Assembly (NCBI RefSeq): GCF_030412915.1
Contig: NZ_JAUHJR010000007.1
Coordinates: 62,001 to 126,000, forward strand
Length of the DNA stretch: 64,000 bases
Direction: 5' to 3'
DNA from: Nocardioides abyssi
GTDB taxonomy: Bacteria > Actinomycetota > Actinomycetes > Propionibacteriales > Nocardioidaceae
Position 1 is the first letter of the stretch. Every line of letters starts with the position of its first letter. The notes beneath the pieces were generated by a model. That model had not been told where the DNA came from. It saw only the letters and a list, made by a program, of their open reading frames with translations, and did not search any database. The translations under genes and the position numbers were made by a program. This document shows, piece after piece, positions 8,541 through 16,398 of the stretch.

Positions 8541-9064
8541 TGGTCGCCCCCCGCTTCGTCGAGCAGCTCAACGCCCAGATCGGCCACGAGCTGGCCGCCC
8601 ACAACCAGTACCTCGCCGTCGCCGTGCACTACGACGCGCTGACGATGCCGCAGATGGCGGCCTTCTTCTACGCCCAGGCGCTCGAGGAGCGCGACCACGC
8701 GCTGATGATGGTGCAGTACCTCCTCGACACCGACGCCGACGTGGTCGTCCCCGGCGTCGAGGTGCCGGTCTCCGGCTTCGAGGGCGTCGTCGCCCCGGTC
8801 GCGCTGGCGCTGGAGCAGGAGAAGCGGGTCACCGAGCAGATCGGCGCGCTGCTGCGCACCGCCCGCGAGGAGCACGACTTCGCCTCCGAGCAGTTCCTCC
8901 AGTGGTTCATCAAGGAGCAGGTCGAGGAGGTCGCCACGATGAGCGACCTGCTCGCGGTCGTGAAGCGCAACGCCGACGACATCGACGACATCGAGGACTA
9001 CGTCGCCCGCGAGCAGCGCGGCGAGGGCGAGGACCCCACCGCGCCCCGCATCGCCGGCGCCTGA
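8540..9064 (+). CDS. Ferritin (non-haem, iron storage)
   Basis: Oxidises Fe(II) and stores it as a mineral core in a 24-mer shell, or handles small iron pools. 174 aa four-helix ferritin. Visible ferroxidase ligands: Glu in IGHELAAHNQY, Glu and His in EERDHALMM, Glu in ALEQEK, and the QWFIKEQVEEV helix with the second-site Glu/Gln. The C-terminus ends in a short acidic/proline tail. It is the second gene of a two-gene unit behind the Cys-rich protein, with an IdeR-like box upstream. The family also includes bacterioferritin, but the haem Met pattern is not evident. Confidence 0.9.
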   Translation: MVAPRFVEQLNAQIGHELAAHNQYLAVAVHYDALTMPQMAAFFYAQALEERDHALMMVQYLLDTDADVVVPGVEVPVSGFEGVVAPVALALEQEKRVTEQIGALLRTAREEHDFASEQFLQWFIKEQVEEVATMSDLLAVVKRNADDIDDIEDYVAREQRGEGEDPTAPRIAGA

Positions 9065-9106
9065 GACCACCCGCGGACCGACGCACGCCCTGACAGACTG
9101 CTCGTC

Positions 9107-10051
9107 GTGGCACGGGTCATCGTGGTCGGGGCGGGCGTCAGCGGGCTGACCTGCGCGGTCCGCCTGCTCGAGGCGGGGCACCGCGTCGACGTGGTCGCGC
9201 GCGACCTGCCGCTGGAGACCACCTCCGCGGTGGCGGCTGCGATCTGGTACCCCTACCGAGCGCTGCCCCAGGAGCGGGTCACCGCCTGGTCGGCCACGTC
9301 GTACGCCGCGTTCGAGCGCCTCGCGGAGCAGGACGGCACCGGGGTGCGGATGGTCCCGGGCACCGAGGTGCACGCGACCACCCGCCCGGACCCGTGGTGG
9401 CTGTCCGCGGTGCCCGGCCTCGAGCGGACCGACCGGGTGCCGGCCGGCTGGGGCGCGGGCTGGACCTTCACCACGCCGCTGGTCGAGATGCCGACGTACC
9501 TGCGCTGGCTGGCGGCCCGGGTGGAGTCCCTCGGCGGCACGCTCACCCGGCTGAACCTGCGCGACCTCCCCACCGGCGGCGACGTGGTCGTCGACTGCGC
9601 CGGCATCGGGGCGCGGTTGCTGGCCGCCGACCTGTCGGTGGTGCCGGTGCGCGGCCAGGTGCTCCACCTCGAACAGGTCGGGCTGGACCACTGGTGGCTC
9701 GACGGCGGCGACGAGGGCCGCCCGCCGACGTACGTCGTGCCCCGCAGCGGCGACATCGTCGTCGGCGGCACCGACGAGGAGGGCGACTGGAGCCGCACCC
9801 CGGACGCCGGCACGGCCGCGGAGATCCTCGAGCGGGCCACCCGGCTGGTGCCCGCGCTGGCCGGCGCCCGCGTGCTGCGGCACAAGGTCGGCCTCCGCCC
9901 GGCCCGCCCCGCGGTGCGGGTGGAGCGCGTGGGCCGGGTCGTGCACTGCTACGGCCACGGCGGCGCCGGGGTCACGCTGAGCTGGGGCTGCGCGGACGAG
10001 GTCGCGACGCTCGTCGGAACACCCGCCGACCCCGGGGCGCCGACGCCCTAG
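9107..10051 (+). CDS. FAD-dependent D-amino-acid oxidase family protein
   Basis: Flavoprotein oxidase of the DAO family, cytosolic, 314 aa. The N-terminal dinucleotide fold shows VIVVGAGVSGLTCAVRL. The C-terminal part shows the family's GLRPARPAVRVE (substrate-carboxylate Arg) and HCYGHGGAGVTLSWG. These are the DAO/D-aspartate oxidase signatures, so oxidation of a D-amino acid to the 2-oxo acid with H2O2 is likely; the exact substrate is not readable. The GTG start follows a -10-like CAGACT (9094-9099) by 7 nt. Confidence 0.88.
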   Translation: MARVIVVGAGVSGLTCAVRLLEAGHRVDVVARDLPLETTSAVAAAIWYPYRALPQERVTAWSATSYAAFERLAEQDGTGVRMVPGTEVHATTRPDPWWLSAVPGLERTDRVPAGWGAGWTFTTPLVEMPTYLRWLAARVESLGGTLTRLNLRDLPTGGDVVVDCAGIGARLLAADLSVVPVRGQVLHLEQVGLDHWWLDGGDEGRPPTYVVPRSGDIVVGGTDEEGDWSRTPDAGTAAEILERATRLVPALAGARVLRHKVGLRPARPAVRVERVGRVVHCYGHGGAGVTLSWGCADEVATLVGTPADPGAPTP

Positions 10052-10054
10052 AGT
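10049..10054 (+). promoter_or_regulatory. -10 box of the histidine kinase gene (leaderless)
   Basis: TAGAGT, 7 nt before the ATG at 10062. It overlaps the TAG stop codon of the preceding oxidase gene. Confidence 0.45.
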
Positions 10055-10061
10055 TCGCGAC

Positions 10062-11525
10062 ATGGACGCGGGGGAGGCGAGCGGACCGGGCGACCCCCGG
10101 CTCTTCGCGGGCGTCTTCGAAGCGTCCCCGGACGCGATCGTCGTCACCGACGAGCAGGGCTCGGTGGTGGCGGCCAACTCCCGCTGCCAGGTGGTCTTCG
10201 GCCTCACTCCGGCCGAGCTGGTCGGCCGGCCGGTGGAGACCCTCGTGCCGGCCGCGGCGCGCGGCGCCCACCCGGGGCGTCGCCAGGGGTTCACCCGCAC
10301 GCACGGCCAACGACCGATGGGCCTGCTGCAGCTGGCCGCGGTGCGCGCGGACGGCTCGGAGTTCCCGGCCGAGATCTCGCTGGCCCGCATCGACGTCGAC
10401 GGGACGGTCTACGTCTGCGCGACGGTCCGCGACGTCACCGAGCGACGTCGCACCGAGCGGCAGTTCCGCGAGCTCATCGAGGCGGCGCCCGACCCGACGG
10501 TCATCGTCGACGGGGCGGGCGTGGTCGTGATGACCAACCGCCAGGTCGACCGGGTCTTCGGCTACGAGCCCGGCGCGCTGGTCGGCAGCCCGGTCGAGCG
10601 GCTCGTCCCTGAGCGGTTGCGCGACCGGCACGTCGGCCTGCGCCGCGGGTACGCCGCCGCACCGGGCGTGCGCGGGATGGGCCAGGGCAGCGAGCTGCAC
10701 GCCGTGCGGCGCGACGGCACGGAGTTCCCCGTCGAGATCTCGCTGTCCCCGATCGAGACCGACGACGGCACCCTGGTCGCCGCGGCCGTCCGCGACGTCA
10801 GCGAGCGCCGGCGGATCCAGGAGACCGCGGACCGGATCCGCGAGGAGTTCCTCGCGACCGTCTCCCACGAGCTGCGCACGCCGCTCACCTCGATCGTCGG
10901 GTACGCCGAGCTGCTCGGCGACCTCACCGATGAGCAGCTCGGCCCGCAGGCCCGCCGGATGCTGGAGGTGATCGACCGCAACGCCCGACGTGAGCTCCGG
11001 CTGGTCAACGACCTGCTGACGCTCGCCCAGCTGCAGGAGGAGCAGCTCCAGGTCGTGCGGGAGCCGGTCGAGCTCGGCGAGGTCGTGCGCGCGGCCGTCG
11101 AGGACGCCCGGTTGACCACGCGCCGGCGCGGCGTCCGCGTCGTCGTCGACCCGCGGGCCGAGGACCTCCTCGTCCTGGGCGACGCCGGACGCCTGGCGCA
11201 GGTCGTCGGCAACCTGCTCGGCAACGCGGTGAAGTTCACCCCGCCGGGCGGCAGCGTCGTGCTCGCCCTCGACCGGACCGCCGACGGCCAGGTCGAGCTG
11301 CGCGTCGAGGACACCGGGTCGGGCATGACCGCCGACGTGGTCGACCAGGTCTTCGACCGGCTCTACCGCGCACCCTCGGCGGTCCGCGACCAGGTGCCGG
11401 GCGCCGGCCTCGGCCTGCCCATCGCCCGGGCGATCGTCGAGGCCCACGGCGGCACCATCTCGCTCGACTCCGAGCCCGGGGTCGGCACCACCGTCGTGGT
11501 CAGGCTGGCGGCAGCGGCCCGCTGA
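10062..11525 (+). CDS. PAS-domain sensor histidine kinase (soluble, orphan)
   Basis: Autophosphorylating sensor kinase, 487 aa, with no transmembrane helix. Two PAS domains in tandem (about 20-125 and 140-255), each with the EFPAEISL / EFPVEISL strand and a PAC-like end (RDVTERRR, RDVSERRR). A HisKA domain has the phospho-acceptor His in SHELRTPL near residue 268. A HATPase domain shows the N box GNLLGNAVKF, G1 VEDTGSGM and G2 GAGLGLPIA. No response regulator gene is adjacent, so the partner lies elsewhere. The 3' end overlaps the convergent gene by 26 nt. Confidence 0.93.
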   Translation: MDAGEASGPGDPRLFAGVFEASPDAIVVTDEQGSVVAANSRCQVVFGLTPAELVGRPVETLVPAAARGAHPGRRQGFTRTHGQRPMGLLQLAAVRADGSEFPAEISLARIDVDGTVYVCATVRDVTERRRTERQFRELIEAAPDPTVIVDGAGVVVMTNRQVDRVFGYEPGALVGSPVERLVPERLRDRHVGLRRGYAAAPGVRGMGQGSELHAVRRDGTEFPVEISLSPIETDDGTLVAAAVRDVSERRRIQETADRIREEFLATVSHELRTPLTSIVGYAELLGDLTDEQLGPQARRMLEVIDRNARRELRLVNDLLTLAQLQEEQLQVVREPVELGEVVRAAVEDARLTTRRRGVRVVVDPRAEDLLVLGDAGRLAQVVGNLLGNAVKFTPPGGSVVLALDRTADGQVELRVEDTGSGMTADVVDQVFDRLYRAPSAVRDQVPGAGLGLPIARAIVEAHGGTISLDSEPGVGTTVVVRLAAAAR

Positions 11526-12066
11526 GCGACCGCTCGCGGCGCCGGGCCACCCACACGGCCACCGGGATGCCCACGAGCAGGCCGACCGCCGTGCCCAGCA
11601 CGACGCCCCAGCCGTCCGCGGGCACGACCACCTCGCCCAGCAGTGCCAGGACCGCCACGGTCCCGAGCACGATCGAGGCCAGCACCACCCGGTGGATCAT
11701 CTCGCCGAGGAACAGCTGGCTGAACGACGCGTCCACGGCCCGCGGGCCGGGCCCGTCCAGCGGCAGGACCTGCACGACCGCGGAGGTCTCGATCGCCCCG
11801 TAGACGTGCGGGAAGGTCTCGGTCGTCCCCGGAGCGGGCTCCTCGACGACCGGCGCCGAGAGCCGGTCGGTGTTGACGACCAGGAGCACAAGCGGCTCCG
11901 ACGCGTCGGCGTACCACCGCTCGCGGACGGCCTGCCACTGGTCGGCCCGGCTGGCGTGGATGAAGCCCTCCTCGGCCAGGCTCACGCCGTACGTCGAGGT
12001 GGTGTAGCGGCCGGTGCGCGTCGCCTCCTGCCAGTCGGCGAGGGTCGCGACGTGGAAGATCTGCAC
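11500..12066 (-). CDS. DUF952 domain protein with C-terminal membrane hairpin
   Basis: 188 aa. Residues 1-110 form a DUF952 domain (start MQIFHVATLADWQEA, then EEGFIHASRADQW and FPHVYG), a small fold related to ADP-ribosylation-type folds, function unknown. Residues about 128-170 form two transmembrane helices followed by a basic tail (RRRERS). DUF952 proteins are usually about 110 aa and soluble, so the membrane hairpin is an extra module. It follows nucS on the minus strand after 4 nt, so they may be one operon. Confidence 0.82.
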   Translation of the reverse strand: MQIFHVATLADWQEATRTGRYTTSTYGVSLAEEGFIHASRADQWQAVRERWYADASEPLVLLVVNTDRLSAPVVEEPAPGTTETFPHVYGAIETSAVVQVLPLDGPGPRAVDASFSQLFLGEMIHRVVLASIVLGTVAVLALLGEVVVPADGWGVVLGTAVGLLVGIPVAVWVARRRERSLSGPLPPA

Positions 12067-12070
12067 CTGG

Positions 12071-12748
12071 TCAGAAGAGCCGGTGGCTCGGGTCGTCGAG
12101 CCCGCGCAGCGCGTCGTAGTCGACGACCGCGCACGCGATGCCGCGGTCGGTGGCCAGCACGCGCGCCTGGGGCTTGATCTCCTGCGCGGCGAAGATCCCC
12201 CGGACGGGGGAGAGAAGCGGGTCGCGGTTGAGCAGCTCCAGGTAGCGGGTCAGCTGCTCGACGCCGTCGATCTCCCCGCGGCGCTTGATCTCCACGGCCA
12301 CGCTGGCCCCGTCGGCGTCGCGGCACATCAGGTCCACCGGGCCGATCGCGGTGGGGAACTCGCGGCGCACCAGCGTCAGGCCCGGCTGCAGCGTCGCCGG
12401 GTGCTCGGCCAGCAGCTCCTGCAGGTGCTTCTCGACGCCGTCCTTCTGCAGGCCGGGGTCGATGCCGAGGTCGTGGACGGACTCGTGCAGCACCTCGTCG
12501 ATGAGGATGCGCAGGGTGTCGTCGGACTTGGGGTTGGTGACCGTCCACTCGAGCCGGCCGTCCTCGGCGGTGCCCTCGCGCAGGGCGCACGGCGGCGACA
12601 TCCAGTTCAGCGGCTTGTAGGAGCCGCCGTCGGAGTGCACGAGCACCGAGCCGTCGGCCTTGATCATCAGCACCCGGGTGGCCATCGGGAGGTGGGCGGT
12701 GAGCCGTCCCGCGTAGTCGACCTGGCAGCGCGCAACGACGAGTCTCAC
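12071..12748 (-). CDS. nucS: Mismatch-specific endonuclease NucS (EndoMS)
   Basis: Cuts both strands at mispaired bases and provides the MutS/MutL-independent mismatch repair of actinobacteria; acts with the DNA clamp. 225 aa, the usual length. The N-terminal dimer/DNA-binding half includes [10 protein letters not shown]. The C-terminal PD-(D/E)XK nuclease core shows GPVDLMCRD and [17 protein letters not shown] with the catalytic Asp, Glu and Lys. The extreme C-terminus DDPSHRLF resembles a clamp-binding tail. GTG start; TAGATT lies 8 nt upstream as a -10 candidate. nucS is also found near atp genes in mycobacteria. Confidence 0.93.
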   Translation of the reverse strand: MRLVVARCQVDYAGRLTAHLPMATRVLMIKADGSVLVHSDGGSYKPLNWMSPPCALREGTAEDGRLEWTVTNPKSDDTLRILIDEVLHESVHDLGIDPGLQKDGVEKHLQELLAEHPATLQPGLTLVRREFPTAIGPVDLMCRDADGASVAVEIKRRGEIDGVEQLTRYLELLNRDPLLSPVRGIFAAQEIKPQARVLATDRGIACAVVDYDALRGLDDPSHRLF

Positions 12749-12830
12749 GGGCGGCGAATCTACCTCCCCGGCCGACGGTCACCGCGTCCAGGACTGTGAC
12801 GAGCGCCTCGTCCGCCCTCCGTTCGAGGGG

Positions 12831-12859
12831 TTACCAGCCGGTAGCACTCATGCCATAGT
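12831..12859 (+). promoter_or_regulatory. Dehydrogenase promoter with TTACC-N4-GGTA operator
   Basis: TTACCAGCCGGTA (12831-12843), 10 nt, then CATAGT (12854-12859) as -10, 6 nt before the ATG at 12866. Identical geometry to the ecm promoter (4901-4929), with only one base different in the 13-mer. Confidence 0.6.
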
Positions 12860-12865
12860 CCCGGC

Positions 12866-14035
12866 ATGACGACGAACGAGCAGATCGCCCGGACGCTGGT
12901 CCTCCCGTATCTCAACCACGCCGTCCGGATGTTCGAGTCCGGCTACGCCTCGGCCGCCGACATCGACGCCGGCATGCGCTTCGGCTGCGGCTACCCGCAG
13001 GGCCCGCTGGCCACGGTCGACGAGCTCGGCGCGGCGACCGTCCGCGACCAGCTCGCGGAGCGGTACGCCGAGACCGGCGACCCGCTCCACCAGCCGGCCG
13101 ACCTGCTCGAGAAGCTCGCCGCGGACGGCAGGACGCTCGCCGAGGCCGCCCAGGGCGACGACCGGGCCGAGCCGCAGCTGCGCCACGACATCGCGACCGT
13201 CGGCGTCGTCGGCACCGGCACGATGGCCTCCGGCATCGCGCAGGTCTTCGCGAGCAAGGGCTACGACGTCGTCTACGTCGGCCGCTCGGAGGAGAAGGTC
13301 GCCGGCGTCCAGACCGCGATCGCGAAGTCGCTCGACCGCCTGGTCAGCAAGGGCAAGCTCGAGGAGTCGGCGAAGGAGGCCGTGCTCGGCCGCCTCACCG
13401 GTGCCACCTCGCGCGAGGCGCTCGCCACCGCCGACCTCGTCGTCGAGGCGATCGCCGAGGAGCTCGAGGTCAAGAAGGAGCTCTTCGCCGACCTCGACCG
13501 GATCTGCAAGCCGGGCGCGATCCTCGCCACCACGACCTCGAGCCTGCCGATCGCCGCCTGTGCGGCCGCGACCTCGCGGCCCGAGTCGGTCATCGGCATG
13601 CACTTCTTCAACCCCGCCCCGGTCATGAAGCTGGTCGAGGTCGTCACCACCGGTCAGACCGGCGCCGACGTCGACGAGACCGTCCGCGCGCTGTGCGCGA
13701 AGGTCGGCAAGCTCGCGGTCTCCTGCGGCGACCGGGCCGGCTTCATCGTCAACTGCCTGCTCTTCCCCTACCTCAACGACGCCGTCAAGCTCCACGAGGC
13801 GGGCACGTCGCTGGCCGAGATCGACACCGCGATCAAGGAGCAGGCCGGCTTCCCGATGGGCCCCTTCGAGCTGCTCGACGTCGTCGGCAACGACGTGTCG
13901 CTGGCGATCGAGAAGGAGCTCCACGCCGAGTTCGGCCACGACGGCTTCGCCCCCGCCGCGACGCTGGAGCAGGTCGTCGCCGAGGGCCGCCTGGGCCGCA
14001 AGACCGGCCAGGGGTTCCACGACTACGCACGCTGA
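12866..14035 (+). CDS. 3-hydroxybutyryl-CoA dehydrogenase with duplicated C-domain
   Basis: NAD(P)-dependent oxidoreductase between acetoacetyl-CoA and 3-hydroxybutyryl-CoA. 389 aa, about 100 longer than the common 285-aa enzyme. The canonical part has the Rossmann motif VGVVGTGTM near residue 112, the active-site MHFFNPAP and the C-terminal helical domain (LLFPYLNDAVKLHEAG). The extra N-terminal 75 residues look like a second copy of that helical domain (LVLPYLNHAVRMFESG ... YPQGPLATVDELG). Layout: C-domain, NAD domain, C-domain. The promoter carries the operator shared with ecm and ccr, linking it to acetyl-CoA assimilation. Confidence 0.88.
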   Translation: MTTNEQIARTLVLPYLNHAVRMFESGYASAADIDAGMRFGCGYPQGPLATVDELGAATVRDQLAERYAETGDPLHQPADLLEKLAADGRTLAEAAQGDDRAEPQLRHDIATVGVVGTGTMASGIAQVFASKGYDVVYVGRSEEKVAGVQTAIAKSLDRLVSKGKLEESAKEAVLGRLTGATSREALATADLVVEAIAEELEVKKELFADLDRICKPGAILATTTSSLPIAACAAATSRPESVIGMHFFNPAPVMKLVEVVTTGQTGADVDETVRALCAKVGKLAVSCGDRAGFIVNCLLFPYLNDAVKLHEAGTSLAEIDTAIKEQAGFPMGPFELLDVVGNDVSLAIEKELHAEFGHDGFAPAATLEQVVAEGRLGRKTGQGFHDYAR

Positions 14036-14046
14036 CGACGGCCGGC

Positions 14047-14075
14047 GGCCGGACCGGGGGCTCCGCGGTCCGGCC
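14047..14075 (+). terminator. Hairpin terminator after the dehydrogenase gene
   Basis: Perfect 10-bp stem GGCCGGACCG / CGGTCCGGCC with a 9-nt loop, 12 nt after the stop codon. There is no T-tract, as is common for high-GC actinobacterial terminators. Confidence 0.65.
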
Positions 14076-14095
14076 GTCCGCCGATGCACGGCGCC

Positions 14096-14112
14096 GAGGT
14101 GGGTACCACCTC
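14096..14112 (+). promoter_or_regulatory. Perfect palindrome overlapping the ribosome site of the MFS gene
   Basis: GAGGTGG-GTA-CCACCTC, ending 4 nt before the ATG at 14117. As RNA it would form a 7-bp hairpin that hides the only Shine-Dalgarno-like sequence (GAGG); as DNA it could be an operator. Confidence 0.45.
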
Positions 14113-14116
14113 CGGC

Positions 14117-15610
14117 ATGACAGTGGAGACGGGTCGGATCACCACCGACATCCCCGCACGACTGGACCGGTTGCCGTGGGCCCGGTGGCACTGGCTGGTC
14201 GTCATCGGCCTCGGGACCGTCTGGATCCTCGACGGCCTCGAGGTCACCATCGTCGGGTCGATGTCCGACGCCCTCAAGGACGGCGACACCGGCCTGGGGC
14301 TGAGCAACTTCGACGTCGGCCTGGCCGGCGCGGTCTACGTGGCCGGCGCCTGCCTCGGCGCGCTGTTCTTCGGCCAGCTCACCGACCGGCTCGGCCGCAA
14401 GAAGCTCTTCCTGCTGACCCTCGCGGTCTACACCGTCGCCACGGTCGCGACGGCGTTCGCGCCCAACCCGCTGTGGTACTTCATCGCCCGCTTCTTCACC
14501 GGCACCGGCATCGGCGGGGAGTACGCCGCCATCAACTCCGCCATCGACGAGCTGATCCCGGCGCCCTACCGCGGGCGGGTCGACGTCGCGATCAACGGGT
14601 CCTTCTGGATCGGCGCGGCGGGCGGCTCGCTCCTGACCATCCCGCTGCTCGACCCCAACGTCATTGACGCCGAGTGGGGCTGGCGGCTGGCGTTCGGGCT
14701 GGGCGGCATCCTCGCGATCGGGATCCTGCTGGTGCGCCGCAACGTGCCGGAGAGCCCGCGGTGGCTGTTCATCCACGGCCGGGAGGACGAGGCCGAGCAG
14801 ATCGTCCGCGACATCGAGCGGACCGTCGAGGAGGAGACCGGCCGGTCGCTCGAGCCGGTGTCGGACACGATCACGGTCCGCCAGCGCCGGGCGATCGGCA
14901 TCGGGATGATCGCGCGCACGGTGTTCACGCTCTATCCCCGGCGCACGATCGTGTGCTTCTCGCTCTTCGTGGGCCAGGCGTTCCTCTACAACGCCTTCTT
15001 CTTCACCTACGGCGACACCCTCACGACGTTCCTCGACGTCAGCCAGACCGGCTGGTACCTCGCGATCTTCGCGGCCTCGAACTTCGTAGGTGCGCTGGCG
15101 CTGAGCCCGCTCTTCGACCGGATCGGGCGGGTCCAGATGATCACCTTCACCTACGTGCTCTCCGGCGCGCTGCTGGGCGTGACCGGCTTCTTCCTCGGCA
15201 GCTTCACCGCCACGACGCTGACCCTGATGGGCGCGATCATCTTCTTCTTCGCCTCGGTCGGCGCCAGCTCGGCGTACCTCACCGCCAGCGAGGTCTTCCC
15301 GATGGAGACCCGGGCGCTGTGCATCGCGTTCTTCTACGCGATCGGCACGGCCGCGGGCGGCATCTCCGGTCCGCTGCTCTTCGGTTGGCTGATCGAGCGG
15401 GCGTCCGACAGCGGCGACATCTCCAAGATCGCGATCGGCTACTTCATCGGCGCGGCGCTGATGATCGCCGGCGGCATCGTCGAGGCGTTCCTCGGCGTGC
15501 GGGCCGAGGGCCGCTCGCTGGAGAGCATCGCCCAGCCGCTGACGGCCGAGGACGACACGGCGGACCCCGGCGGGACGGCCGACGACCACAAGCAGCCGGC
15601 GCCGGCCTGA
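14117..15610 (+). CDS. MFS transporter, sugar/aromatic-acid porter type
   Basis: Inner-membrane secondary transporter, 497 aa, 12 hydrophobic segments. Family signatures: DGLEVTIVGSM in helix 1, the motif GQLTDRLGRKKLF between helices 2 and 3, the RFFTGTGIGGEYAA segment and VPESPRWLF before the large central loop, and DRIGRVQMI in the second half. These occur in general substrate (metabolite:H+) porters that carry sugars, organic or aromatic acids. ATG 14117 is preferred over 14084 because it follows the GAGG-containing palindrome. Acidic hydrophilic C-tail. Confidence 0.88.
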   Translation: MTVETGRITTDIPARLDRLPWARWHWLVVIGLGTVWILDGLEVTIVGSMSDALKDGDTGLGLSNFDVGLAGAVYVAGACLGALFFGQLTDRLGRKKLFLLTLAVYTVATVATAFAPNPLWYFIARFFTGTGIGGEYAAINSAIDELIPAPYRGRVDVAINGSFWIGAAGGSLLTIPLLDPNVIDAEWGWRLAFGLGGILAIGILLVRRNVPESPRWLFIHGREDEAEQIVRDIERTVEEETGRSLEPVSDTITVRQRRAIGIGMIARTVFTLYPRRTIVCFSLFVGQAFLYNAFFFTYGDTLTTFLDVSQTGWYLAIFAASNFVGALALSPLFDRIGRVQMITFTYVLSGALLGVTGFFLGSFTATTLTLMGAIIFFFASVGASSAYLTASEVFPMETRALCIAFFYAIGTAAGGISGPLLFGWLIERASDSGDISKIAIGYFIGAALMIAGGIVEAFLGVRAEGRSLESIAQPLTAEDDTADPGGTADDHKQPAPA

Positions 15611-15622
15611 CGCGCGGGTCCG

Positions 15623-15628
15623 TAGGCT
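15623..15628 (+). promoter_or_regulatory. -10 box of the 15635 gene (leaderless)
   Basis: TAGGCT, 6 nt before the ATG at 15635; no ribosome site is visible between them. Confidence 0.45.
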
Positions 15629-15634
15629 GGGGTC

Positions 15635-16393
15635 ATGACGGAGCTCATCCTCCTCCTGGCGCTCGTCGCCGTGGTGCTGGTCGTCGTCGGCGTGACGAGC
15701 CGGCGCAAGCAGGCCCGTGAGCTCGAGCGCCGCGAGGCCGAGCTGGAGCCGGTGCGGAAGCTGGCGTTCGAGGACATCACCGCCCTCGGCGTCGAGCTGC
15801 AGTCCCTCGACGCCGACATGGCGGGCCAGCCGCTCGACGCCGGCGCGAACGCCGACTACCAGCGCGCGCTCGACTCCTACGAGGCCGCCAAGACCGCGGC
15901 CGACCGGCTGACCCGGCCCGAGGAGATCAAGCACGTCACCGAGATCCTCGAGGACGGGCGGTACGCCATGGCGTGCGTGCGCGCCCGGGTCGCCGGCGAG
16001 GGGCTCCCGGCCCGCCGGCCGCCGTGCTTCTTCGACCCGCGTCACGGGCTGTCGGTCGAGGACGTCCCGTGGACCCCGCCGGGCGGCACCCGGCGCGACG
16101 TGCCGGCCTGCGAGCTCGACGCCGAGCGGGTCAAGGTGGGTGCGGCTCCCGACATCCGCCAGGTGATGGTCGGCTCGCAGCGGGTGCCGTACTGGCAGGG
16201 AGGCCGCGCCTACCAGCCGTACGCCGCCGGGTACTTCGGCAGCTACGCCGCCATGGATTTCATGTTCATGGGCCTGATGTTTGGCGCGTTCGGGGGCTTC
16301 GACGCCCTCGGCGAGATCGGGGAGGGGCTCGGCGAGGGCCTCGGCTCGATCGGCGAGGGCATCGGCGACATGTTCGACGGCTTCGACTTCTGA
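15635..16393 (+). CDS. Hypothetical membrane-anchored protein with Gly-rich tail
   Basis: 252 aa, no named family recognised. One N-terminal helix (about 3-21) followed by a charged coiled-coil-like stretch (Arg/Glu, 23-95), a middle part with CFFDPRHG and DVPACELDA, a Tyr/Gly region (WQGGRAYQPYAAGYFGSY) and a C-terminal half-membrane helix plus GEGLGEGLGSIGEG repeats. The layout suggests a cell-envelope protein with a cytoplasmic or extracytoplasmic soluble part. It starts 25 nt after the MFS gene but has its own TAGGCT -10 box. Confidence 0.7.
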   Translation: MTELILLLALVAVVLVVVGVTSRRKQARELERREAELEPVRKLAFEDITALGVELQSLDADMAGQPLDAGANADYQRALDSYEAAKTAADRLTRPEEIKHVTEILEDGRYAMACVRARVAGEGLPARRPPCFFDPRHGLSVEDVPWTPPGGTRRDVPACELDAERVKVGAAPDIRQVMVGSQRVPYWQGGRAYQPYAAGYFGSYAAMDFMFMGLMFGAFGGFDALGEIGEGLGEGLGSIGEGIGDMFDGFDF

Positions 16394-16398
16394 CGCCG

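Noticed and set aside
12848-16045. 1065-codon open frame on the minus strand
   Set aside because: Antisense to the dehydrogenase and MFS genes, which have clear family motifs.
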